The notes below the pieces were generated by a model. The model ran no database searches, was not told the DNA's origin, and worked only from the letters and a program-made list of their open reading frames with translations. A program made the translations under genes and the position numbers. A stretch of DNA of 18,852 nucleotides from Hirudo medicinalis (taxonomy: Eukaryota > Annelida > Clitellata > Hirudinida > Hirudinidae): NCBI GenBank assembly GCA_011800805.1, contig MPNW01000394.1, positions 1 to 18,852 of the forward strand, in the 5' to 3' direction. This document shows, piece after piece, positions 1 through 9,835 of the stretch. Within the stretch, counting starts at the first letter, position 1. Each line of letters starts with the position of its first letter.

Positions 1-190
1 CATTCACAAGAAGAAGAAGCTGAAACAATGACTACAAGTTAGTAATATTCATTAAGCATTATTTAAACCTTAATAATAATTGGTAATTATTCGCAGTTCA
101 CATAAATCATCAAAACTTCAATTAAGCATAAATTTTATATCCTGCATAATTAGCCTATGTAGTAGGAAATAACTAATATCAACATAAGTT

Positions 191-196
191 TTTAAT
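191..196 (-). promoter_or_regulatory. Possible variant poly(A) signal (ATTAAA) for the OST3/OST6 gene
   Basis: The minus strand reads ATTAAA 66 nt beyond the stop codon of the OST3/OST6 gene. No AATAAA was seen in the 261 bp between that stop and the window edge. AT-rich sequence makes a chance match likely, so this is a tentative call. Confidence 0.3.
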
Positions 197-261
197 TTGA
201 ACACTTAAATTAACAATTTGCTAACTGAAATCTTAAAAAAAAAGAAGGAACCAGCAACATC

Positions 262-1027
262 TTAAACTGGAGCATGCTGCATTACAGACCTGTAAGGGTA
301 TCCCTCATACTTTTTCTTGAAAACTTTCATGAGGAGGTAGAAGAAGAAAGCAACAAGCAGGATGCCACCAATAGCTATGACTGGTTTTGAAAGCAAACAC
401 ATAAAAATTGACAGATGATCATCACTTTGTGGGGTTCAAGTGGTTCATGTAAATAACCAAAGTGTGTTTAAGCACTTTCTTTTTTCAACATTTCACAACA
501 ATCAGAAAAACATTTCAAATTGTTTCGAATTTGTTGCTCTTCATAATGCAACAATCCTACAAGATGTGAGATGTTGATGTGACAACAGTTGCAATAATTG
601 CAGCAAAAATACCTCTTTTTTTGGTTCTTGGAAAACCTTTCCCTGAAGCTTCACTCAGAAGAATCAATCCAAAGCCAATGGCTAAGTCTGAAATTGTTTG
701 CCACAATGATTTCAATGATATTTTGTACATGGTAGTTAATTTTGAAACCAACAACAGATTGGTGGATTCATGAATACCACTCACTTAAATGTTTAATGCT
801 TCTGATTCAATGTAAACCTTCTTAATAAAGTTCGACTAATGCTGTAGGCTGGCTAATTGATCAACAGTGTCTTAATAGTGATAATAATAATAATAAGTAA
901 ATATTGCACATCATTTACACACAAAACATATGCATATACAAGATATTGTTTGTTAATATAATTATCTTGTAAGTTTTTTAACAATCACCAGCATTATCAT
1001 TATCATCTCCAACACCACCACTACCAC

Positions 1028-1060
<33 letters not shown>

Positions 1061-4000
1061 TTTAAAGCTAATTAAAAATATAAAACAGCACACATACTGA
1101 GAAACATGATTATGTAGCTCTCCACTACAAATTGTCCTTCTCCCCATGTTTCAATGAAAACCTGAAAAAATCATTCACTGTAATTCCCATGAAAATATGT
1201 ACAATTTTACAAAATTATGGGGATTAACACAATAATGCTTCCATTAAAAGGAATTATTATTAATTCCATGCAATAAAAGAAATAATAAAGAAAATTAATC
1301 TATAATTAAAGGTTACCATCTCCTTGTCTCTATAGTGCATAAACTGGGCTCCTCTGATGTGGTTCCACATGTGACCAGATGTCATAAGAACAATGAAAAA
1401 CTGAAATAATTCATCATCACCAATAAGTTAACAATTAACATGTCACAGCATAATAATTTATTAACTACTGATTTAATAATAACAAATTAATCCCGATGAG
1501 ATAATTTACAAACAACATTGTTCAAGTTGTTCTTTCCTTCAAAATAGATAGGTTTAGATGATTCTGCTCCAAGAAGAAAAGGTTCTTTTAATTAACTTCC
1601 ATTCAGTTGACTTTTTCTGAGCCTTCTCAATAAGTTGCCATTTTTAAATGCAAATATAAATAATAATAATTATAATAATATTTAATTTATAATGCGCCAT
1701 TTGCATAGTGTCAGAGACTCCTTGTGACTTTGTTGGCATCATGTTGGTCCTGAAGAGGTGGGTCTTCAGAAGGCGTTCGAAGCTCTCCAGGGATGGTTGA
1801 GCTCTTAAGAGAGGGGTGCATAGTGGCAGAGAATGAGGTGGTGGAGATGGGGTGGATTGGATGTTGCGAGAGTTCGATGTCATAAGGGCGATTTTGAAGG
1901 TGATGCGATTATGGATCGGTAGCCAGTGCAATTGCTTCAGGCAGTCAGAGCTATTAAGGGTGGGGTTAAGAAGAACAAGTTTAGCAAGTTTATTTTGAAT
2001 GCGTTGCAAGAAATGGGTCAAGGAGGCAGATGTACTGTAGAGAATGGAATTGCAGTAATCAAGAGAGACATGCAAGGGCAGAAGTTGTGTCGACAGAGAG
2101 GAGCGGACGGATATGCAAAATTGCCCAGATGAGGTGATTGAATGATTTGATGATGGAGGCGGAATGTTCTTTAAAGCTGAGGTGAGAATCAAAAGTAACA
2201 CCGAGGAGTTTAAGAGTAGTAGAAGGAAGGAGGGTGCTTTTAGATGGACGGTTGTGCCGATGAACGTGATTTCAGATTTCTGCAGTTTAAGAAAGTTAAT
2301 GAGATGTCAATCATTGATTCCACAGATTTCTGAGTTGATTGGACATGCTGAATTGATTGGATCGGCTGAAGAGACTTGTGTCATCTGCATATTGATGGAA
2401 GGATTCTTCGAAGTCATGAATGATGTTGGACAAAGGTGAAGTGTAGGTTATGAAAAGCAAAGGTCCCAGAAGAGATCCCTGAGGAACATCAACAAGAAGT
2501 TCAACTAGAGAGGAGGGGTGGTAGCCAATTTTAACATACTGGATTCTATTAGAAATGTAAGATTGTATCCAAGGAAATGCAAGGCCATCAATTCCAAAAC
2601 ACATCTTTGTGCAAGATGAAAAGGGATTTATAATAAATTATTTGAATAATAAAAAACAATACATCGTTATCAACAAGTTTTGGCACGAGCTCCTACAATA
2701 ACGAATATTAAAGTAGTCCAAAGGGCTTAGTGTCTTTCTGTAAACACATTTTGCATTTATTTTTAACCAGGTGATGCAATCCTTTATTAACAAATATTAG
2801 TTGGTTCTCCAACAGAAAGTAATCTCACCAACACAGCAAATCCCCACGGGAAATTTTGCACAGATGAGAAGGTCAGTATTTTGTTGTAGACCAGGAGAGC
2901 CACCACGAGAATTGAAACAGCAGCTGATAGCACAACAACATAATTCAAGGGCTTCTTTATTGTTATCTGTAATTAAAAAAAGATTGCTTTTATATGCAAC
3001 AACTAATTAAAACAACTAATTTAAAATAACTTAATTAGATTAGTTTAAAGTTCAATAATATGTTGCTAATAATGATGGCAGCAAGATCAAAGAACCCTTA
3101 AAAGCATACAAATTCCAGATATAAATATCTAAGATGTCACATTAAGAATGTTAATCCATTAAGATTAACATTTGCTCATCATTTTATATAAGTTGCTTAC
3201 CTTTGTGTTTGCAGTTTTCTCAATAAATTTTGCAAATCCTTCAGCTGAAAAACCAAACCTAAAACATATTTGTTTGTTAAACAAAAAATGACAGAATCAT
3301 TTTGTCTGAAATATTTTTGTAATGTCATGATTGTTTTAATTGTATTGCATGTAAATAAACATGGTGATTTACTTTTCAAAAGACATGAGCTCTTTCTTAG
3401 TGCTTCCTGCTTCAAACATCAACACAACAGGAGCAGAGTTTATCTGGAGCTAGTATTCCATAAAGTTTTAAAAATAAAATAAATTAATACTTTCAATGAA
3501 ATAAAACAAATGAAAAATGTACAAACTCACAGACTGAAAGACCTCCATTCCATTGAAATCAAAATCAACACTGGCAAAAAATAACGTTGGTTCAAAATCA
3601 TTTGAAAATCTCCATGAAGAAGCAGCTAATGAAAACTCCTCAAAAGTTTCTCTGTAAATGAAATGAATTCAATATGTTACAACAATCTTCGATAATTTAA
3701 AACAAACTTTAAGGATCGAAGTCGTTACTCACCCACAATGCACGCATTTTCTTTTAGGATGTGAGACGGTAAGCATAAGAATTACCCGATACGGCTTCTT
3801 TATTGTTTTAACGAGACTCTTAAAATTTGTATTGTCAATAGTTACAATGCCATTATGACTAGACAATCGCATCATCGCATCTGTTTTATCTTCTGATGTA
3901 ACCTGCAAATTTATTCACAAAACAGTTTTGCTTTAAAAAGTCTTAGCACATTGTTGCATACGAATTATTGCACGCTCGACAGTCCACACTTAACATTTCT

Positions 4001-4101
4001 TTTACCTTTTGCTTGCTTTCCACAAAAGATGCATAGAAGATAAATGAAAAAAATATTATTGAACACCCGAGGCCCGCTGACCACATTTTAGGGGAATACA
4101 T
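262..4101 (-). CDS. MAGT1/TUSC3: OST3/OST6 oligosaccharyltransferase subunit (MAGT1/TUSC3 orthologue), complete, 10 exons
   Basis: Exons in transcript order: 4101-4006, 3902-3733, 3651-3531, 3449-3373, 3258-3201, 2966-2829, 1400-1317, 1161-1098, 687-613, 380-262. They total 1002 nt and give 333 aa, close to human MAGT1 (335). All introns are GT-AG and all phases close. Residues 1 to about 27 form a hydrophobic signal peptide. Residues about 33-174 form a lumenal thioredoxin-like domain with the redox motif CVHC (C85-C88). Four membrane segments follow (about 183-204, 214-233, 264-284, 295-312). The block TSGHMWNHIRG between segments 2 and 3 and the C-terminal KYEGYPY are family signatures. 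In known members this ER membrane protein forms mixed disulfides with substrates to help STT3B glycosylate cysteine-rich acceptors. A role in magnesium transport is also reported. Met1 is chosen because it precedes the signal peptide; Met6 is an alternative. One orthologue appears to stand for both vertebrate paralogues, so the symbol is given as a pair. Confidence 0.97.
881..896. repeat. (TAA)n microsatellite in intron 8 of the OST3/OST6 gene
   Basis: This is a run of about five ATA/TAA units in the intron between exons 8 and 9. It is short and has no evident function. Confidence 0.8.
1028..1060. repeat. (CAT)11 microsatellite in intron 8 of the OST3/OST6 gene
   Basis: Eleven uninterrupted CAT triplets are preceded by a degenerate ACC/ATC stretch (about 990-1027). 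The repeat lies wholly in the intron, ending 37 bp from exon 8. The long methionine run seen when the minus strand is translated here is an artefact of this repeat, not a protein. Confidence 0.95.
1644..2622 (-). mobile_element. 5'-truncated, degenerate L2/CR1-like non-LTR retrotransposon in intron 6 of the OST3/OST6 gene
   Basis: Minus-strand translation from about 2604 shows the middle of a non-LTR reverse transcriptase. The order is FGIDGLAFPWIQSYISNR, then VPQGSLLGPLLF, then the catalytic block YADDT near 2375. After at least two frameshifts (about 2310 and 2200) it continues with FDSHLSFKEH, then the thumb and C-terminal signatures SLDYCNSILYS and LHWLPIHNRI (about 2040-1910), and ends near LKTHLFR. 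The 3' end (about 1658-1690) is a short TAAT/ATT-rich tail, as in L2/CR1-type elements that lack a long poly(A). The upstream half of the RT, the fingers region and the endonuclease are missing, so this is a dead 5'-truncated copy. It lies in the same orientation as the host gene. The exact 5' limit and target-site duplication are not resolved. Confidence 0.85.
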
Positions 4102-4574
4102 GTTTCGTAAACAGTCCTCAAATCAGCCACGACACCGAAACAATCCAACAACCAATCACAGGTTGTCTTGTGTACCAATGTTTGAGTTTAGTAAAATAAC
4201 TAAACTATGACATCTGTTACTACATTACCAAATTTAACAATTGGTTAATAGGTATATTTAAAGCATTTGAAGTTATGTTATAAATCACCTTAATTTAACA
4301 TATTTTGATTTGGCCTTAATTGGTTAATCGAATACGGAATTACTGCATTATTAAGTAATAACATATAAATGGAATACTATGTTAATAAATGGTAACTAAA
4401 TATTACAATAGCAGAAGCATGAATCAAATTCCATTTATTATATTAATTTAAATATGAATGAATAAGTCAGACACTCTTGGCGGGGCAAAAACATTTTGCT
4501 GATTACCAAACCCATTATATTCCGAATAATAAACTTCTTTTTGGTATACGGCTAGTCAATTTCCCCACTCGATC

Positions 4575-4648
4575 GACTCGAACCACCCAAAGAGACTAGG
4601 ACCCAGCTTCAAGCCTTCAGAGACTCCCAAAATTGGCTTAATGCGCTA
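4575..4648 (-). repeat. Possible degenerate tRNA-like (SINE head) sequence
   Basis: On the minus strand TAGCGCATTAAGC (4648-4636) resembles a pol III box A and GGTTCGAGTC (4584-4575) resembles a box B. Their spacing would fit a tRNA with a long variable arm. No matching acceptor stem is visible, so this is not an intact tRNA gene. It could be an old SINE head or chance. Confidence 0.3.
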
Positions 4649-4795
4649 GCAAACTAAACAAGTTTTCCATCCGATTCGATATTATTGGAATACCTATTAC
4701 TATGTTACATTATGCAGTGACTAAAACGACTCATTTTATGCACTAAATTATATGGATAATCCACCTCCGAATGAATCTGCTTATTCGCGCCTCGG

Positions 4796-4803
4796 GACGT
4801 CAC
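4796..4803 (+). promoter_or_regulatory. CRE-like ATF/CREB site beside an X-box
   Basis: The sequence is GACGTCAC, seven or eight of the bases of the palindromic cyclic-AMP response element depending on strand. It ends one base before the X-box at 4805. Binding is inferred from consensus only. Confidence 0.45.
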
Positions 4804-4804
4804 G

Positions 4805-4818
4805 GTTACCGTGGCAAC
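4805..4818. promoter_or_regulatory. Consensus RFX X-box
   Basis: The sequence GTTACC-GT-GGCAAC fits the X-box consensus GTNRCC-N(0-3)-RGYAAC at every constrained position, with a two-base spacer. RFX-family factors bind such imperfect inverted repeats, typically in promoters of ciliary genes. The site is about 700 bp upstream of the OST3/OST6 start and about 470 bp downstream of the TTC1 stop, so its target is not obvious. No ciliary gene is visible nearby. Confidence 0.55.
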
Positions 4819-5261
4819 GAAAACCACGAGTTATTGAGCTACTAAACACACATAATAAAATAAAATACATCGTCAGTATAATAACTCCGGCACCAATTGG
4901 TAACTCAAAAAGAATATTAGTTAGTGCAACATAAAAATTGGGGTTTCCGAGAAAAAACTTAAATTATGAACTGGAATTCTATGATCGACATTCAAGAGAA
5001 ATAAAAATCACTTTCAGAGCAATAAAAGTTCTTGAGTGAGATGGAAACATCCTCCTATCCTAAAGAATAACACTAAGAGCATATAAGAGGAACTAGTTAG
5101 AAATAAATCTTAATAATCAAATATAAATGAAGCATTATCACAAGTCAGACCATCTTTATAACCACATGGAAGCAATTTCTCATCAAAGTCCCAAGAAGTA
5201 TGTATAATCTTCAATAAAACATGTTGCCAAGTAAACAAAATTAACTAAAGAAATGAAACAA

Positions 5262-5267
5262 TTTATT
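5262..5267 (-). promoter_or_regulatory. Poly(A) signal AATAAA of the TTC1 gene
   Basis: A canonical AATAAA lies on the minus strand 24 nt beyond the TTC1 stop codon. This implies a very short 3' UTR. Confidence 0.6.
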
Positions 5268-5290
5268 ATTTAAAAATGAGAACATCTTCC

Positions 5291-7217
5291 TCAAGCATTT
5301 CTACAAGGATTTTGCTGGAAGTTAACAGAATATGAGCCAGTATTTGGATCCTGTTGCAATTTGAAGTTATCAGTCGAGAGGCCAAACGGTCTCAGCACCA
5401 AGTTACCAAGATCCTTCAGTTTACCTAGAAAATAAAAAGAAAGTCATTTGTCACAAAAATTCAGAGAATCAAAGAAACCTCTCAAATGTGTCATGTTCAC
5501 ATCATTATTAGTAAAAATGATGCAATTGTACCTGTCATACTAATAAAGACATAACTTTGTTACACAATCACAAAGAACAACTTAACCTATCATTTCATCC
5601 TTCATCTTTTCATTTCTGACTTTGATTTGTTCAGGAAGCCTCTGAAATTAAAAAAAAATACTCATTCAAAGTAATAAAACTGAAACTACACAAGCATTGA
5701 CAAACATTAACAATAAGAACTGAAATATGTTAGTGTTTTATGTTGCATTTGATTTCAAACTTAAATGAATTGTTTCAGATCCAGCATCACCTGGACTTCA
5801 CAATTATGTAAATGTTCACGTGCATGTGCTACACAAACGGCATTGACAAAGTCAAAAAGTATCTTTTCTGCTCACTCACTTCTTTAAAGCGGCAATTGTT
5901 TCAATAGCAGTTTATATATTTGCCATTCAACCGATTATTTATGGCTAATTATGAAAATAATATTTAAATGATCAATTCGCCAAATAATAAAACACATACT
6001 AAAGCAATCATTGAACAAGGAAGCAATTAGTCAATTAAAATATCTTCATAGGAAATACCATGCAGGCAGCTCTGGCTGAATGCTGGCCAGGATCTTGCTC
6101 GAGTACTTTTTTATAATCTTCAAGGGCCTCGTCTAATTTGTCAACTTTCTCATACAACTCTGCTCTCCTCAGCCTTGCACGGACATAAGAGGGATTCAAG
6201 GTGACTGCCTTTTCAGAATCTTCTAACGCGCTGCTGTCTTTGGACTGAAATGCAGACGAATTGAATGCGATTAATGTTATAAAAGGGTAAACATAAAACA
6301 TATGCTCGCATCGAAAAATCTTATAATCATGGGAAACAAAATACTTTGTAATCAATTAATCAAGCCACAATCTCAGATTTTTATGAACTGAGATTTATTG
6401 GCATCATCATATTGAATAAATAAAATGATATGAAGCAACAGAATTATAATCACGACATTGGACGAATTTACCAGTTGAATGTAAGCAGCTGATCTGTTAG
6501 AAAAAAGGATGGCTCGGTCCTCAGCAAGGCTCAGAAGGCAAACTTTAATGGCATCTGTGTAAAAGTCCACTGCTCCCTGGTAGTTGCAGTTTTTATATTC
6601 TGTATTTCCAAGATCTTTCAGTCTCAATGACTCGCACCTTCTTGACTGAAAAGCATTTATCATCTAATATGAATTGCTATTATTATTATTAATATTATTT
6701 TGAAAGCAAGCTAACATATCAGTTGTCATAGTCAGAATAGAAATGGAAAGGTAAAACTGAATGCAATGCTAGGGTGAGTAGACTAATCAATGACATGAAA
6801 ATCAAATACAAAATAAGTACAGGCTTATATTCACAGTAAATATAAATCTTATATTTAGATAATATTTTACCAGTAATTTCCTTATTCAGTTATGTATAAT
6901 TAGTATATTTAGTAAGTAATTTTTTGTCCTGAACAATAAGTGCAATGAATGTAAATAAATAGTTATCATACACAATTTCAAACAAAATAGAAAACCTCTC
7001 TTTCAGAATCACTCAGTTCTTTCTCCTTTTCTATAAGAGCAGCCTCATCTATAGCCTGCTGATCGCGATCTACCTTAGAGTCAGAATTTTGGGCTGCAAT
7101 ATCAAATGCCTCATCTGCACCATCACTGAAATAGTCCCCCTCACTATCAATATTTTCCTCGCATTTGTCTCCGTTGATTTTCAACTTGGAGTCGAGATTG
7201 TTGTAAAGATTTTCCAT
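5291..7217 (-). CDS. TTC1: Tetratricopeptide repeat protein 1 (TTC1), complete, 5 exons
   Basis: Exons in transcript order: 7217-6996, 6645-6472, 6244-6059, 5641-5587, 5424-5291. They total 771 nt and give 256 aa (human TTC1 is 292). Residues 1-74 are an acidic, low-complexity head. Three TPRs follow: about 80-112 ([11 protein letters not shown]), 119-152 ([14 protein letters not shown]) and 155-188 ([20 protein letters not shown]). The C-terminal block [17 protein letters not shown] is diagnostic of TTC1. The K/N, N and R/R positions resemble a carboxylate clamp that binds the C-termini of HSP70/HSP90. Known TTC1 proteins are cytosolic co-chaperone-like adaptors, also reported to link G-alpha and Ras. 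The ATG at 7217 is chosen for its strong context (AAAATGG); the frame upstream has no ATG as far as 7244. Intron 1 has a weak donor (GTTTTC), so that boundary is the least certain. Confidence 0.95.
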
Positions 7218-7888
7218 TTTAGATGAATCTTTCAAAATAAACACATGATTTCACTGCTTCAGCGATGAAAAATAAATCCAATAAACCAATCTAAAAAATA
7301 AAAAATTATTTGAAGTGCCATAGAAATAATTACAAAAATGTACCTCAAAAAAACAAAATGAGATCAGCACTGACACAACATTCGCTCAAAAGTTTCTTGA
7401 TAAGATGCGCACAAACACTGAAAAGTATGTAATAGAAAAGGTGACGATTGGAATTTTTCCACCAAAAATTTAATTTATTTACAATATTAATATGACATTT
7501 ATAATTTCATTTATTTAAATAAAATTAAATTGTTTTTAAAATTTGACCAAAGCTTTTTTACATTGGTAATTCTAGGTAGCATCTCGAGCCAAATAACCAT
7601 ATGGATTATCGAATAAATACATATTTTAAAATCATTTGGTTGAGGATATCGTGCAATGGCAAAAACATCTCCAACATAAAATTTTTTGAGTTGACATCTA
7701 TTAACCACCTCTTCTGGTTAGGCAAAAGCTTCTTTGCTTGCAAAAAAGTGGCGGCGTCTCTTGTTCTGGCTCCTGGTTTCCAGAAGGCAAAAATGAGAAA
7801 ATCATCATAAAACGCTTCAATGATACGATTTCTTAAAAACCACTTAGAACAATTCGGCGCCAGATTTAGGCATGATTACTGTGTAATT
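7218..7888. other. Region upstream of TTC1; no gene recognised
   Basis: This stretch lies between the TTC1 start and the 3' LTR of the Gypsy relic. It presumably holds the TTC1 promoter and 5' UTR. A minus-strand open frame at 7511-7708, extendable to about 7800 with a stop, matches no family I know. The palindrome GGCGCC (about 7858-7863) is the only GC-rich feature. Confidence 0.5.
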
Positions 7889-7995
7889 TTTATTGTCAAA
7901 TGTCAAAAAAAAACAACAAGGCCAGGCTCTAATTCAATATGGCGTAAAACGATGAGGGGTGCGACACTATAAAGATATACATAAATATCGTCATA
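7889..7995 (-). repeat. 3' LTR of the Gypsy relic
   Basis: It matches the segment at 10757-10866 in the same orientation. Shared blocks include GATATTTATGTATAT, CATATTGAATTAGAGC and TTTGACAATAAA. AATAAA near its end is a likely poly(A) signal. It directly follows a polypurine tract, as a 3' LTR should. Confidence 0.85.
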
Positions 7996-8006
7996 CCCTC
8001 CTTTCC
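7996..8006 (-). other. Polypurine tract of the Gypsy relic
   Basis: The minus strand reads GGAAAGGAGGG immediately before the 3' LTR and a few bases after the stop codon of the pol frame. This is the normal place for the plus-strand DNA primer in LTR elements. Confidence 0.75.
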
Positions 8007-8009
8007 ATA

Positions 8010-8247
8010 TCAGTCTCTATATCGAGCAGGAATCCTGATTACCCGACCAGATCTTGTGTCAACGGATGGTCGAGAACTTGGTGAAAGGAATGTCGGTTCT
8101 GGCACTCCTGCATGCTGCAACGCTGCATGTGTCAACGCTGGTTCTTCCATAGCCTGCTCGGTAATAGACAGGGGAGGTTCTTTAGAGAAGCGTACATGTT
8201 TCGACGTGCGTCTTCTTCAGGTTCAGGTTCCATCCTGAAGCAACACC
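8010..8247 (-). pseudogene. C-terminal end of Gypsy pol (after integrase), remnant
   Basis: The minus-strand frame ends with RSGRVIRIPARYRD and a stop just before the polypurine tract. The R-S-G-R-x-x-x-x-P-x-R-Y pattern is typical of the extreme C-terminus of Ty3/Gypsy pol polyproteins. It resumes where the inserted CR1-like element ends. The part of the integrase C-terminal domain between YNVSAKEK (about 9840) and this block is not visible, so the insertion may have been accompanied by a deletion. Confidence 0.7.
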
Positions 8248-8584
8248 TTTTTTTTTTTAGATTTATTAAACAAAATGACATTAAATACAGTTACAAAAAC
8301 CCGCATAATTACATACTTAATCATAAATTTTGTAAAAAAAAGGACAACCCGAAGGGATATACTCCCGCTGATGGGCTGCCTGTTCCAATGAAAAAAATTT
8401 TAAAGCCGAGTATCATAAAAGAAATGAATCGTTCAGAAGTTCAAAAAATAAGGTAGCAGTTCACAGTAAAAGAAATCGGGCGCACTTCAGAAAATCCACA
8501 TGAGATGATTTTACTTACTTGGAATATATGATTTGTAAGTACTTTTGAATATAGATATGGACTTAAAGGATGTAATGGTGATGG

Positions 8585-8839
8585 GAATCGAGGAAAATAT
8601 GCGAGGGCCAGAGCACTTCAATGAAAATTTTGTGAGCATGGTTCGAGAAGCTTCAGGTCTATATTTATCGGCGGACCGCAAACAATATGAGTGAATATCA
8701 GATGAACGTGTNGAATCGAGGAAAATATGCGAGGGCCAGAGCACTTCAATGAAAATTTTGTGAGCATGGTTCGAGAAGCTTCAGGTCTATATTTATCGGC
8801 GGACCGCAAACAATATGAGTGAATATCAGATGAACGTGT
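8585..8839. repeat. Exact 127-bp direct duplication around a single N
   Basis: Bases 8585-8711 are identical to 8713-8839, with one N at 8712 between them. The duplicated segment encodes the C-terminal part of the RT, and the encoded protein repeats the same block. This is the pattern of two contig ends that overlap but were joined with a gap character. Confidence 0.93.
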
Positions 8840-9342
8840 AAAAAAGTTTTTAAATGAATGCGTCAATAGATTGTTTGCATATTTATACATAAAGATAGCA
8901 ATCAAAAAGTCATTTGTTTGATAAATGTTTAAAATAGAAATTTCATAGAAAGATGGCTTGGAAGATGACGAAGGAGGAATATCAAAAAGGATGCGAATAG
9001 AGCGTTTTTGAGATATGTGAAGGGATTTTAGTCTTGAAGTGTAGTTCGAGGCCCAAACAATGTTACGGTATGATAAATATGGATAAATAAGTGAATAATA
9101 CAACATAAGTGCAACAGTTTTGTCAATAAAAAAAATCGAATCTTAGACAAAATTGCGTTAATTTTTGAAATTTTGGATAGGACATAATTAATGTGATCTG
9201 ACCAACTCACATGTTCATCAAGCCAAACACTCAAAAACCTACATTTTGACACACGATTAATAATAATACCATTTAAATTTAACGAGCAATCAAAGGGAAT
9301 GGGTTTTGCCCTATGATGAAACAGGATGTAATTGGTCTTTTT

Positions 9343-9471
9343 TAAATTTAGAGAAAGTTTATTAGCACAAAACCAATCAAATAGGATGCCTAGATTAATA
9401 TTAATANTAAATTTAGAGAAAGTTTATTAGCACAAAACCAATCAAATAGGATGCCTAGATTAATATTAATA
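9343..9471. repeat. Exact 64-bp direct duplication around a single N
   Basis: Bases 9343-9406 are identical to 9408-9471, with one N at 9407. As with the larger copy at 8585-8839, this is best read as an unresolved assembly overlap inside a repeated element. Confidence 0.93.
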
Positions 9472-9835
9472 TTTGTTGTCAAAGTTTGCAGATCGTCACC
9501 TGCACATAACAAATTAGTGTCATCCGCAAATAAAATGAAATCGAAAAACTCAGAAACACGACATAAATCATTAATATAAATAAGGAATAGAAGTGGACCC
9601 AGAATGGAGCCCTGGGGCACGCCACAGGAAACATGTTGAACCGGTGAAGTGGAGTTCAAAAAGTGGACTTGTTGTGTTCTATTTGACAAGTAGCTCTTGA
9701 ACCATTCCAAGGCGATGCCTCTGACTCCATAGTAGTCCAATTTTCTTAAGAGAACGGCGTGATTGACAGTGTCGAACGCCTTCGCCAAGTCCAGGAATAT
9801 GCCGATGGAAAATTTATTTTGATCGATTGAATCAG

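Larger units (their letters stand above)
4102..5261. other. Spacer between TTC1 and OST3/OST6 genes; no protein gene seen
   Basis: This spacer is very AT-rich. It holds the upstream region of the OST3/OST6 gene (just above 4101), the X-box/CRE module at 4796-4818 and a tRNA-like pair at 4575-4648. The only plus-strand reading frame of note (4752-4934) has no recognisable domain and is not called as a gene. Confidence 0.6.

Noticed and set aside
962..1147. Open frame with a long methionine run on the minus strand
   Set aside because: It is the translation of the (CAT)n microsatellite plus part of OST3/OST6 exon 8 in the wrong frame.
1926..2439. Plus-strand open frames in OST3/OST6 intron 6
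   Set aside because: They are antisense to the L2/CR1-like reverse transcriptase on the minus strand.
4752..4934. Possible 60-aa plus-strand protein over the X-box
   Set aside because: It has no recognisable motif, no flanking splice sites and no coding bias; it looks like a chance frame.
7218..7244. Extended TTC1 N-terminus from 7244
   Set aside because: The codon at 7244 is GTG, not ATG. The first in-frame ATG, with good context, is at 7217.
7850..7870. TGGCGCC on the minus strand just beyond the 3' LTR, like a lysine-tRNA primer-binding site
   Set aside because: It lies outside the element on the 3' side. The 5' LTR is at 10757-10866 and has its own primer-like site beside gag. The LTR match ends at about 7889, before this motif.
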